NCBI GenBank assembly: GCA_946062035.1
Contig: CAMGTS010000090.1
Coordinates: forward strand, 1-5,853
DNA: 5,853 nucleotides
Direction of reading: 5' to 3'
From: an uncultured Bacteroidales bacterium
GTDB lineage: Bacteria > Bacteroidota > Bacteroidia > Bacteroidales > UBA932
The notes below the pieces were generated by a model. The model made no database searches and was not told the origin of the DNA. It worked only from the letters and a program-made list of their open reading frames with translations. Of the stretch, positions 1 to 5,808 are shown in pieces. Within the stretch, counting starts at the first letter, position 1, and every line of letters begins with the position of its first letter. Position numbers and translations under genes: made by a program.

Positions 1-1824
1 TTCGTCTACGAAAAGGACATACTTAGGAATCTTGAAGCGGGCAATCTTGTCTCTGCAAAAATCCTTGACAATTTCCTCAGTAAGGTTCGCTCCAGGGTTC
101 TGTATGATAAAAGCTCCGACCGCCTCTCCATATTTTTTGGATGGGATTCCGGCCACCTGAACATCCTTGACACCCGGAAGATGATACAGAAACTCCTCTA
201 CCTCACGAGGATAAATATTCTCACCACCTCTGATGATCATATCTTTTATACGTCCCGTAATCCTGTAGTTACCGTATTCGTCCTGATACCCGAGGTCTCC
301 CGAATGAAGATACCCGTTCTTGTCGATTGTCTCAGCTGTAGCTTCAGGCTTGTTATAATAACCTTTCATGTTGTTATAACCCTTGTTGCACAACTCGCCG
401 ACCTCTCCCTGCTTACAGAATTCGCCAGTCGCAGGATTGATGACTTTAACATCGGTATGTTCGAATTCATAACCGACTGTCGTACAACGCTCCAAGAAGC
501 TTTGCTCGTATCTGGTATGGGTCATACCCGGAGATGTTTCGGTAAGCCCGTATACGCTTGTCACCTTCATGTACATCTTCTCCTCGACCTCTTTCATAAG
601 TTCAATCGGACAGAGAGAGCCAGCCATGATACCGACCCTCAGACTCTTGAGATTGAACATATTGAACATAGGATGGTGAAGTTCGGCGATATACATCGTC
701 GGGACACCATAGACCGAAGTACATCTCTCTTTATGGATGGATGCAAGCACTACAAGAGGATCGAATCTTTCTACCAAGACCTCCGTACAACCATGTGTAA
801 TGACATTCATGGTGGCAAGCACTATACCGAAACAGTGGAACAGAGGAACACAGCAGCAAAGCTTGTCGTCCGCCGTGAACTTCATGTGCTCTCCTGTAAG
901 GAATCCATTGTTAGTAATGTTATAGTGAGTAAGCATCACTCCTTTAGGGAATCCTGTCGTACCGGAAGTGTACTGCATATTGACCACATCGTGGCAATTG
1001 GTAAGGGCCCTTAATTCGTTGAGCTTTGTATCGTCTTGGTTTTCACCGAGTATAAGAAGTTCCTGGGTATTATACATTCCCCTGAATTTCTCCTGGCCGA
1101 TAAAGACCACATTTTTCAGACAAGGGAACCTTTCGCTCTTGAGCTGTCCGCGCGGACAAGTCCTCAACTCAGGTAACATCTTGTATACCATCTCGATATA
1201 GTCTGTATCCCTGTCCCTCTCAATCATACACAATGTATGAAGATCAGAATCTTTACACAGGTATTCCAGCTCACTCTGCTGATAATTAGTATTTACCGTA
1301 ACGCACACAGCGCCGAGCTTAGAGCAAGCATACATAATTGTCAGCCAGTCAGGGACATTCGTCGCCCAGATACCCACATGGGTACCACGACCGACTCCTA
1401 TCTCGATTAAACCTTTGGCAAGTTTGTTAACTCTATCGTTGTATTGTGCGTACGTGAATCTCAGGTTGCGGTCTGAATAGACAATCGCCTCTTTATCAGG
1501 TGTTTCTGTTGCCCATTTTTCAAGCCACTGACCTACTGTTCTCTCAGAAAGAGGATACTCCTTGTTCTTCTTTTTGAGAAGTTTCTGAATATCGGCGATT
1601 ACTCTCGCACCCTTTATCTCCGCTTTCTCTTTAAGCTTCTTCGCCTTCATTCGGGCGAGTTTCTTGACTGCGGCAGCTTTGGTGTTCCTGATCTTGGATT
1701 CAGCCCTATCCTCATCCCCGGATTTTCCGGCATTGTCGGATCCGACTGTCGTCTTGCGCTTTACAAGCTTTTTGACTCCTCCGATCTTATCACTGACATT
1801 CAGCTTTTTAATGGTTTTGTTCAT
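1..1824 (-). CDS. AMP-forming acyl-CoA ligase with Lys-rich N-terminal extension, 3' end cut by window edge
   Basis: The 608 visible residues form an adenylate-forming enzyme (ANL superfamily, fatty-acyl/medium-chain acyl-CoA synthetase type). It activates a carboxylic acid with ATP and then forms the CoA thioester, probably in the cytoplasm. Visible motifs are the phosphate-binding loop [11 protein letters not shown] (285-295), YGLTE (425-429), SGDLGY with ribose-binding Asp510 (508-513), and the hinge region [16 protein letters not shown] (524-539). The sequence stops at [11 protein letters not shown], just before the C-terminal catalytic lysine, so a few tens of residues lie outside the window. 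The canonical domain begins near residue 91 ([15 protein letters not shown]). Residues 1-90 are an added, strongly basic segment. The start at 1824 is the first ATG after an in-frame TAA; Met59 (1650) is an alternative. The gene lies 62 bases behind the XRE-cupin gene on the same strand and has no promoter of its own that I can see, so co-transcription is likely. The acyl substrate cannot be told from sequence alone. Confidence 0.93.
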   Translation of the reverse strand, partial: MNKTIKKLNVSDKIGGVKKLVKRKTTVGSDNAGKSGDEDRAESKIRNTKAAAVKKLARMKAKKLKEKAEIKGARVIADIQKLLKKKNKEYPLSERTVGQWLEKWATETPDKEAIVYSDRNLRFTYAQYNDRVNKLAKGLIEIGVGRGTHVGIWATNVPDWLTIMYACSKLGAVCVTVNTNYQQSELEYLCKDSDLHTLCMIERDRDTDYIEMVYKMLPELRTCPRGQLKSERFPCLKNVVFIGQEKFRGMYNTQELLILGENQDDTKLNELRALTNCHDVVNMQYTSGTTGFPKGVMLTHYNITNNGFLTGEHMKFTADDKLCCCVPLFHCFGIVLATMNVITHGCTEVLVERFDPLVVLASIHKERCTSVYGVPTMYIAELHHPMFNMFNLKSLRVGIMAGSLCPIELMKEVEEKMYMKVTSVYGLTETSPGMTHTRYEQSFLERCTTVGYEFEHTDVKVINPATGEFCKQGEVGELCNKGYNNMKGYYNKPEATAETIDKNGYLHSGDLGYQDEYGNYRITGRIKDMIIRGGENIYPREVEEFLYHLPGVKDVQVAGIPSKKYGEAVGAFIIQNPGANLTEEIVKDFCRDKIARFKIPKYVLFVDE

Positions 1825-1830
1825 AAAATT

Positions 1831-1854
1831 TTAATCCTGATTTTAATGGATTAA
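1831..1854. repeat. 7-bp perfect inverted repeat just upstream of the ligase start codon
   Basis: TTAATCC (1831-1837) and GGATTAA (1848-1854) are perfect reverse complements separated by 10 bases. They end six bases from the ligase ATG. In the minus-strand transcript this could fold into a weak A/U-rich hairpin over the ribosome-loading region, or it could be a protein-binding dyad in DNA. The same leader also carries ATTAAAAT twice in direct orientation. Function is unknown, and the match could be chance in A/T-rich DNA. Confidence 0.4.
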
Positions 1855-1882
1855 CATTGCGAAGGGCCGCATTTTACGGTAG

Positions 1883-1898
1883 TTCCCTACGCAGGGAA
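1883..1898 (-). repeat. 6-bp perfect hairpin across the stop codon of the XRE-cupin gene
   Basis: TTCCCT (1883-1888) and AGGGAA (1893-1898) are perfect reverse complements with a four-base loop, and the XRE-cupin TAG stop (1887-1889) lies inside. On the transcribed minus strand no U-run follows, so it does not look like an intrinsic terminator. It could be an mRNA-stabilising or processing hairpin between the two cistrons, or a weak attenuator lowering ligase expression relative to the regulator. The structure is seen; the role is inference. Confidence 0.45.
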
Positions 1899-2459
1899 AT
1901 AAGAAACGCAAAGGATTCTTGCACCTTTTGTCTTGTATGCAGATCCTGTAAAGTGAGGGACAATCGAGTCATAGTAGACTGTACTGCCCTGCTTCAAAGT
2001 GTAAGTCCGCTTTCCATAGATGAACTTTACAGTCCCTTCAACTACATAAATGAACTCCTCACCCTCGTGTGACGAGTAAGTCATCTTGCCGCTGAACGGC
2101 TCAAGATCAACCATGTAGGCATCCATCTGTCTGTTCTTCTTGTTCTTGTTCAAAGAGTAGAAGTGCATATAGTTTCTGCCGCCATCCTTGTCTTTAGCGC
2201 TATTGCTTCGGATCATAGACGGAGTGCAGACTACAGGAGCGAGGTCCTCTTCACCATCGGTAAAGGTACCCGGACGAATTCCAAGAGCCTTTGAAATTTT
2301 GACAAGCTCCGCCATATTCGGAGTCTCGTCATTCTTCTCAAGCTCATTGATATAGCCCTCCTGAAGACCGGTTTTATCGGTCAAATCCTTGACAGACACT
2401 TTTTTAGCTTCTCTTGCGTTCTTAATTCTGTTTCCGATTTTAGTATTGACTTTTTTCAT
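1887..2459 (-). CDS. XRE-family transcriptional regulator with C-terminal cupin sensor domain
   Basis: This is a 190-residue cytoplasmic DNA-binding regulator. Residues 8-65 form an XRE/Cro-C1 helix-turn-helix (IGNRIKNAREAKKVSVKDL, then TGLQEGYINELEKN as the recognition part). Residues about 110-188 form a cupin beta-barrel, with motif 1 around SSHEGEEFIYVVEG (129-142) and motif 2 around DSIVPHF (164-170). Likely metal ligands are His131, Glu135 and His169. The first His of the usual HxH is Ser129. Related XRE-cupin proteins such as PuuR and SutR use the cupin to sense a small molecule. The start at 2459 (MKKVNTK) is preferred over an in-frame ATG at 2489, because the ten extra residues come from A/T-rich leader and precede the point where homology is expected. 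It sits 62 bases upstream of the acyl-CoA ligase on the same strand and diverges from the LysR gene. Regulation of the ligase, with an acyl compound as ligand, is inference. Confidence 0.92.
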   Translation of the reverse strand: MKKVNTKIGNRIKNAREAKKVSVKDLTDKTGLQEGYINELEKNDETPNMAELVKISKALGIRPGTFTDGEEDLAPVVCTPSMIRSNSAKDKDGGRNYMHFYSLNKNKKNRQMDAYMVDLEPFSGKMTYSSHEGEEFIYVVEGTVKFIYGKRTYTLKQGSTVYYDSIVPHFTGSAYKTKGARILCVSYFPA

Positions 2460-2486
2460 CGTGTAATTAAGTGTAGAATAAAAAAG

Positions 2487-2495
2487 CAAAATTTA
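2487..2495 (-). promoter_or_regulatory. possible -7 element for the XRE-cupin/ligase operon
   Basis: Read on the minus strand this is TAAATTTTG, one base longer than the Bacteroidetes -7 consensus TAnnTTTG. It is placed to give a leader of roughly 20 bases before the ATG at 2459. No good TTTG -33 element is found at the usual spacing. A second weaker candidate (TATTTTG on the minus strand) lies at 2527-2533. Low confidence. Confidence 0.25.
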
Positions 2496-2657
2496 ATTGT
2501 CTCAAAAAAAGACGATTTCGGACTACAAAATACGTTCCAAAACGGCCTACAATAAGGATAGATTGCAGTTTTCATCGACCAGATTAGCTACATGCGCAAA
2601 AGACGGAATTCACATTCGTTTGTAAAATACAGACATATAAAAAGTTAAGAGGTTAGG

Positions 2658-2670
2658 CCGAGAAATTCGG
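2658..2670. promoter_or_regulatory. short dyad CCGA-N5-TCGG upstream of the LysR promoter
   Basis: CCGA (2658-2661) and TCGG (2667-2670) are inverted around five A/T-rich bases. The dyad lies about 25 bases upstream of the -7 element of the LysR gene, where LysR-type proteins commonly bind their own control regions at small interrupted dyads. A related half site, ATTTCGGA, occurs at 2515-2522. It is a candidate operator only; four-base arms are weak evidence. Confidence 0.25.
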
Positions 2671-2680
2671 ATATAACAAA

Positions 2681-2688
2681 TGCCGGCA
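2681..2688. promoter_or_regulatory. 8-bp perfect palindrome TGCCGGCA next to the LysR -7 element
   Basis: TGCCGGCA is a perfect GC-rich palindrome in otherwise A/T-rich intergenic DNA, six bases upstream of the TAACTTTG -7 element. A protein bound here would cover the promoter spacer and block or modulate transcription of the LysR gene. The XRE-cupin protein or the LysR protein itself are natural candidates, but nothing in the sequence decides between them. Confidence 0.3.
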
Positions 2689-2694
2689 AATAAT

Positions 2695-2702
2695 TAACTT
2701 TG
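2695..2702 (+). promoter_or_regulatory. Bacteroidetes-type -7 promoter element for the LysR gene
   Basis: TAACTTTG is an exact match to the Bacteroidetes consensus TAnnTTTG. It ends 16 bases before the LysR ATG at 2719, so transcription would start only about ten bases upstream of the start codon and leave a very short leader. No exact TTTG -33 box is found at 19-21 bases upstream; activator dependence or a degenerate -33 are both possible. Confidence 0.6.
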
Positions 2703-2718
2703 GGCGATTATAAACCCT

Positions 2719-3627
2719 ATGGATTCTAAACTGAAAATATTCGTCGTAGCCGCGGTCACTCACAATTATTCCGAGACCGCCAAGCTGTTAAACATTACCC
2801 AACCTGCGGTCAGTCAGAATATCAAGAGTTTAGAGAGAGAATACGGAATACAGTTATTTACAAGAGAGGGCAAAGGACTCGTCCTGACATATTCGGGAGA
2901 AATATTCCTCCAAAGGGCAAAAGAAATATTGAAGAAATACAAAGAACTTGAGTATGAAACGAAAATCCTTTCCTCTGTATCGGAGGGGGTTTTCAAAATA
3001 GGGCTTCCGCCCGCCCTGTATTACGGCATATTCCCAGATCTTTCAGCGGATTATTGCAGGTTGTCACCGAAAGCGAGCTTCATTCCGAAAATAATAGAAA
3101 GCAAGGACATTGAGATATCACTGATTAACAAAGAGATACACGCAGGGTTCACTCACAGCGGCACGATGCTGGCTAATGCCGAACCGTTGATGGAAGACAC
3201 ACTGATTCCGGTATGTTGCCAGACATTGAGCAAGGTAGAAATATTTGATATTCAAGATGTCAAGCTAATAGCATACGGCAAGGACGAAAGTACGGTCAAA
3301 GAAATCGCCTCACTATTTGACAGTTTCGGAATCGACATCGGACGCCTGACCGTAATCTCTAAAATGGAAGACCCCGCCGCCGCCATAAAATTCCTCATAC
3401 AATATGGGCAAAGCGGCGCCGGAAGCATTATCCCAGCTTTCGGCTTTTTCTGGTACAGCCAAGTCAGAAAACTTCTGGAAGAGGGGCTGCTCAAAGAAAT
3501 AAACCTGTCCCCTTTTATGGGCCGGCCAATGCCCAAAAGATTCTATTTCCTTAATGAAGAGCATGGTAACGAGATACCAGGTTTCAGGAAATACGTAACT
3601 AACTGGTTCGGAAGAAATCTAAAGTAG
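2719..3627 (+). CDS. LysR-family transcriptional regulator
   Basis: This 302-residue protein has the normal length of the LysR family. The N-terminal winged helix-turn-helix (about residues 3-62) contains the characteristic recognition segment NITQPAVSQNIKSLEREYGI (25-44) followed by QLFTR. A linker helix (about 62-88) leads to a periplasmic-binding-protein-like effector domain (about 92-298), starting at FKIGLPPALYYGIFP. LysR proteins usually bind DNA as tetramers and activate or repress a divergent operon and their own gene in response to a small ligand. The gene diverges from the XRE-cupin/ligase operon across 259 bases, so that operon is the first target to consider. The effector is not recognisable. 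The start at 2719 is supported by the -7 element at 2695-2702 and by the usual LysR N-terminus beginning within a few residues. The 3' end overlaps the convergent lipoprotein gene by nine bases. Confidence 0.95.
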   Translation: MDSKLKIFVVAAVTHNYSETAKLLNITQPAVSQNIKSLEREYGIQLFTREGKGLVLTYSGEIFLQRAKEILKKYKELEYETKILSSVSEGVFKIGLPPALYYGIFPDLSADYCRLSPKASFIPKIIESKDIEISLINKEIHAGFTHSGTMLANAEPLMEDTLIPVCCQTLSKVEIFDIQDVKLIAYGKDESTVKEIASLFDSFGIDIGRLTVISKMEDPAAAIKFLIQYGQSGAGSIIPAFGFFWYSQVRKLLEEGLLKEINLSPFMGRPMPKRFYFLNEEHGNEIPGFRKYVTNWFGRNLK

Positions 3628-4860
3628 CATATAGAACTTCACATATTTCAACCCCGGATGTCCGAAATAGGCGTCCACTACACGCCCCCTTATCACTATC
3701 GGACGTTTCAAAAGTTCAGGATGATCGACAAGATTAAGCAGTTGACGGGTTTTATCAGTTTCAGGAAGTTCCACGGCAAGTGTTTTTTCCCTTAAAGACT
3801 GCCATGTCTGGCTTGCGATAAGGATATGCGTCTTTGATTTGAACGGTTTTTTCCTGTTGAAACTCGTCGAAGTGGCATCACCGCCTACAATATATCCGAA
3901 CACCGTTATCGTATCACCTATCGATTTTTGAGCTTCGAGAATCGACTGACAGCCGAACGGCGCAATTCCTCCGACATTATAATAGTCTGTCGTTCTTACC
4001 CTTGCTGTATCTACCTTTATCTCAATACCTCCGCTTTGGACTTTTGTCAAATCGTAATCCAATGTAATTGTAACTAATTCTTCAGGCTGTAATTTCCTGT
4101 AAAACAGCAATGTATCCGTATAGCCAGGACGATCCGGAGGTGAATAGGACGGATGTCCGTCTTTGTTTTTGTATATGACAAGAATCTTTCCCTCTCTGAA
4201 AAACATATACCGGCTGTCAGTATATCGATACTTGGATTCTATCGTATCCCTTTTAAGATATATGCCTGTCCCTTTGAAATATTCCATAAATCTTTTCGTA
4301 AAAACGAATCTCATTCCTCCTGTCAACTGACTCGATTTCAATGAAATGTGTACTGTACTGTCTTTCTTGCATTTCACCGTCTGCACTTGGCCGAAAAGCG
4401 GATACAGGGATTCCGGTTCATAAAACTCCCGTGCCTCTATCCCCACCTTGTATGTTCCGGGCCTTACATAACGTTCGGACGGACGCTCCGTATATTTACC
4501 GTGATAAATATCCACTCCCGAACTATTGGTAATCCGCAGCAGATATTTATTAGTATCTAACGCTCCTTTTATCGAGCCTTCTGGATACAAATCATTCTCT
4601 TTCCGCCGTCCTGAGTCATAGTATACAAAACTGCTGTCTATTATCACAGCCGCCTGCCCGAGCGACTCCTTATTAAGAGTAAGCTTCAAGGATGATTTAC
4701 CATCAGATTCATCGTCAGGCCTATCAGGTTCATCAGTCATCTTGACGCATGACGCAAAGCCTAACAACATTCCCCAAACAAGTGAGAGCGCAAATAATGA
4801 TGCCACGCTCTTACAGCCCGCTTTCAATTCGAAAGCGATTCCGATTCGTTCTCTCTTCAT
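3619..4860 (-). CDS. DUF4493-type lipoprotein with C-terminal DUF6359-like (OB-fold) domain
   Basis: The protein has 413 residues. Its N-terminus has a hydrophobic segment (about 19-36) ending in GFASC, a plausible lipobox with acylated Cys38. The acidic tract after it (DEPDRPDDESDG, 43-54) resembles the surface-export signals of Bacteroidetes lipoproteins. Residues about 58-288 fit DUF4493: an alternating strand pattern with NSSGVDIYHGKYTERP and RPGTYKVGIEA, and a later GGMRFVFTKRFMEYF segment. Residues about 305-411 fit DUF6359, an OB-like fold: SIGDTITVFGYIVGG, then LAVELP, RPIVIRGRVVDAYFGHPGLK. Molecular function is unknown for these families; an outer-membrane-anchored, perhaps carbohydrate- or host-facing role is a guess. 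The family assignment is from recognition, not search. The 37-residue pre-lipobox signal is long, and the only internal Met (31) would destroy it. The gene has its own candidate promoter at 4936-4966 and converges on the LysR gene with a nine-base overlap. Confidence 0.85.
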   Translation of the reverse strand: MKRERIGIAFELKAGCKSVASLFALSLVWGMLLGFASCVKMTDEPDRPDDESDGKSSLKLTLNKESLGQAAVIIDSSFVYYDSGRRKENDLYPEGSIKGALDTNKYLLRITNSSGVDIYHGKYTERPSERYVRPGTYKVGIEAREFYEPESLYPLFGQVQTVKCKKDSTVHISLKSSQLTGGMRFVFTKRFMEYFKGTGIYLKRDTIESKYRYTDSRYMFFREGKILVIYKNKDGHPSYSPPDRPGYTDTLLFYRKLQPEELVTITLDYDLTKVQSGGIEIKVDTARVRTTDYYNVGGIAPFGCQSILEAQKSIGDTITVFGYIVGGDATSTSFNRKKPFKSKTHILIASQTWQSLREKTLAVELPETDKTRQLLNLVDHPELLKRPIVIRGRVVDAYFGHPGLKYVKFYMLL

Positions 4861-4935
4861 AATCCTTCCCTACATGTGTTTATTTCGTCACATATGCACC
4901 GCCTCAATACAAAAGCGGGTGGTATATCGACTGTG

Positions 4936-4966
4936 CAAACATATATCAGAACACTTACGGCCACAA
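4936..4966 (-). promoter_or_regulatory. Bacteroidetes-type promoter for the lipoprotein gene
   Basis: On the minus strand the -7 element is TATGTTTG (4936-4943), an exact TAnnTTTG match. A TTG (4964-4966) lies 20 bases upstream, at the spacing expected for the -33 element. Transcription would start near 4929, giving a leader of roughly 70 bases before the ATG at 4860. The leader ends in GGGAAGGATT directly before the ATG, a purine-rich stretch that is closer to the start than a standard Shine-Dalgarno. Confidence 0.6.
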
Positions 4967-4968
4967 GC

Positions 4969-5001
4969 ATTTGCGTACAATTTACCAACGGAAGCGCAAA
5001 T
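4969..5001. repeat. 7-bp perfect inverted repeat ATTTGCG / CGCAAAT in the divergent intergenic region
   Basis: ATTTGCG (4969-4975) and CGCAAAT (4995-5001) are perfect reverse complements with centres 26 bases apart. They lie immediately upstream of the lipoprotein -33 element and about 80 bases upstream of the DUF975 start. The position between two divergent genes suits a regulator-binding site. A further TTGCGC occurs at 5048-5053. Function is inferred from position only. Confidence 0.35.
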
Positions 5002-5079
5002 AAGATTTACCCCATTAAGACTCAGAGTTTTTGAGAAAAATGTTAAATTGCGCATATTAACATATTAAAACCTGATACT

Positions 5080-5700
5080 ATGATTAAAAGAGCTACAGAA
5101 ATTCGCAGTGAGGCACGTTTGTCTCTGAAAGGAAATTGGGGTATGGCGGTAGTCACTTTCCTCGTTTTCGGTATTATAACAGGAGTTATAGGCATTATAC
5201 CATGGATAGGCTGGATTTTGTCATTGTTAGCTTTACCGCTTTCATTCGGTCTGGCAGTCGCATTCCTTAACAACGCCCGTACAAAACAGGGTGTCAAAGT
5301 CGAGACCCTCTTTGAAGGTTTCTACGATTATGGAAGAATCTTCGGAACTATGCTTCTCCAGAGCGTTTACACATTCCTTTGGAGTCTGCTTCTTGTCATC
5401 CCGGGAATCATCAAACAGTTCTCATACGCAATGACACCGTTCATCCTGAAGGACAACCCTGAACTCAAGTTCAACGGAGCGATCGAAAAAAGCATGGCGA
5501 TGATGAGAGGTTACAAATGGAAACTCTTCTGCCTGTGCCTCAGCTTCATAGGTTGGGCGATACTTTGCGTCCTCACACTCGGTATCGGATACTTGTGGCT
5601 CGGTCCGTATATTCAGCAGTCTTTGGCTCACTTCTATCTTGAAGTCAAGGCCGAATACGAGCGCAATAACGGCGAAGCTCCAGCAGCAAGCGCAGAATAA
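5080..5700 (+). CDS. DUF975 family multi-pass membrane protein
   Basis: This 206-residue integral membrane protein matches the DUF975 pattern. It has an N-terminal amphipathic helix of the type IKRATEIRSEARLSLKGNW (2-20) and hydrophobic segments at about 22-40, 42-63, 90-111 and 150-175. The highly typical C-terminal block GYKWKLFCLCLSFIGWAI and LTLGIGYLWLGPYIQQSLAHFY lies at 144-186. A short Ala/Glu-rich tail follows. The family is widespread in Firmicutes and Bacteroidetes and has no established function; members are usually annotated as integral membrane or DUF975 proteins. Length is slightly below the common size, with no sign of truncation. The start at 5080 is the natural one because the conserved N-terminal helix begins at residue 2. 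Only an imperfect -7 (TAAATTG, 5044-5050) is seen upstream. A strong terminator 23 bases after the stop suggests a single-gene transcript, diverging from the lipoprotein gene. Confidence 0.93.
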   Translation: MIKRATEIRSEARLSLKGNWGMAVVTFLVFGIITGVIGIIPWIGWILSLLALPLSFGLAVAFLNNARTKQGVKVETLFEGFYDYGRIFGTMLLQSVYTFLWSLLLVIPGIIKQFSYAMTPFILKDNPELKFNGAIEKSMAMMRGYKWKLFCLCLSFIGWAILCVLTLGIGYLWLGPYIQQSLAHFYLEVKAEYERNNGEAPAASAE

Positions 5701-5722
5701 TCATCTGTTAATAAGAAAGAAG

Positions 5723-5757
5723 AAAGAGCAGAGACCTCACGGCGTCTGCTCTTTTTT
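5723..5757 (+). terminator. intrinsic terminator after the DUF975 gene
   Basis: AAAGAGCAGA (5723-5732) pairs perfectly with TCTGCTCTTT (5745-5754), a 10-bp stem around a 12-base loop. The pairing continues into a run of six T (5752-5757). It lies 23 bases past the DUF975 stop codon. The A-rich upstream side means it may also act weakly in the opposite direction. Confidence 0.9.
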
Positions 5758-5763
5758 AATTTC

Positions 5764-5787
5764 ACGAGCCCAAAGAATCGGTCTCGT
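5764..5787. repeat. imperfect 8-bp dyad between the terminator and the next possible gene
   Basis: ACGAGCCC (5764-5771) and GGTCTCGT (5780-5787) are reverse complements except for one mismatch, separated by eight bases. No T-run follows on the plus strand. The dyad ends about 20 bases before the ATG at 5809, so it could be an operator or leader hairpin for the next gene. Confidence 0.3.
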
Positions 5788-5808
5788 TACTTAACCTAAA
5801 CTTAAACT

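Noticed and set aside
181..1014. Long plus-strand open frame of 277 codons.
   Set aside because: It is antisense to the well-supported acyl-CoA ligase, which has all core motifs in its frame. The plus-strand translation resembles no family and starts and ends within the ligase coding region.
2460..2489. In-frame upstream ATG at 2489 that would add ten residues to the XRE-cupin protein.
   Set aside because: The added stretch is encoded by A/T-rich leader that overlaps a possible -7 element, and the conserved HTH starts soon after the ATG at 2459.
2499..2513. GTCT-N7-AGAC dyad as a LysR-type T-N11-A box.
   Set aside because: The arms are only four bases around an A-run, the loose T-N11-A pattern is expected often by chance, and it is far from the LysR promoter.
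3252..3564. Two minus-strand open frames inside the LysR gene.
   Set aside because: The plus-strand frame is a full-length LysR protein with HTH and effector domain; the antisense frames have no recognisable features or promoter.
4866..4873. TTCCCTAC shared with the hairpin at 1883-1890.
   Set aside because: A single eight-base match without the second arm is within chance expectation and is not in a similar context.
5044..5050. TAAATTG as a -7 promoter element for the DUF975 gene.
   Set aside because: It lacks one T of TAnnTTTG and has no TTG at the right distance upstream, so I do not list it as a feature. The promoter must lie in this region but is not identifiable by eye.
4742..5068. 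Plus-strand open frame of 108 codons over the lipoprotein start and the intergenic region.
   Set aside because: It is antisense to the lipoprotein signal peptide and then covers promoter elements; its translation has no membrane segment, motif or domain-like composition.
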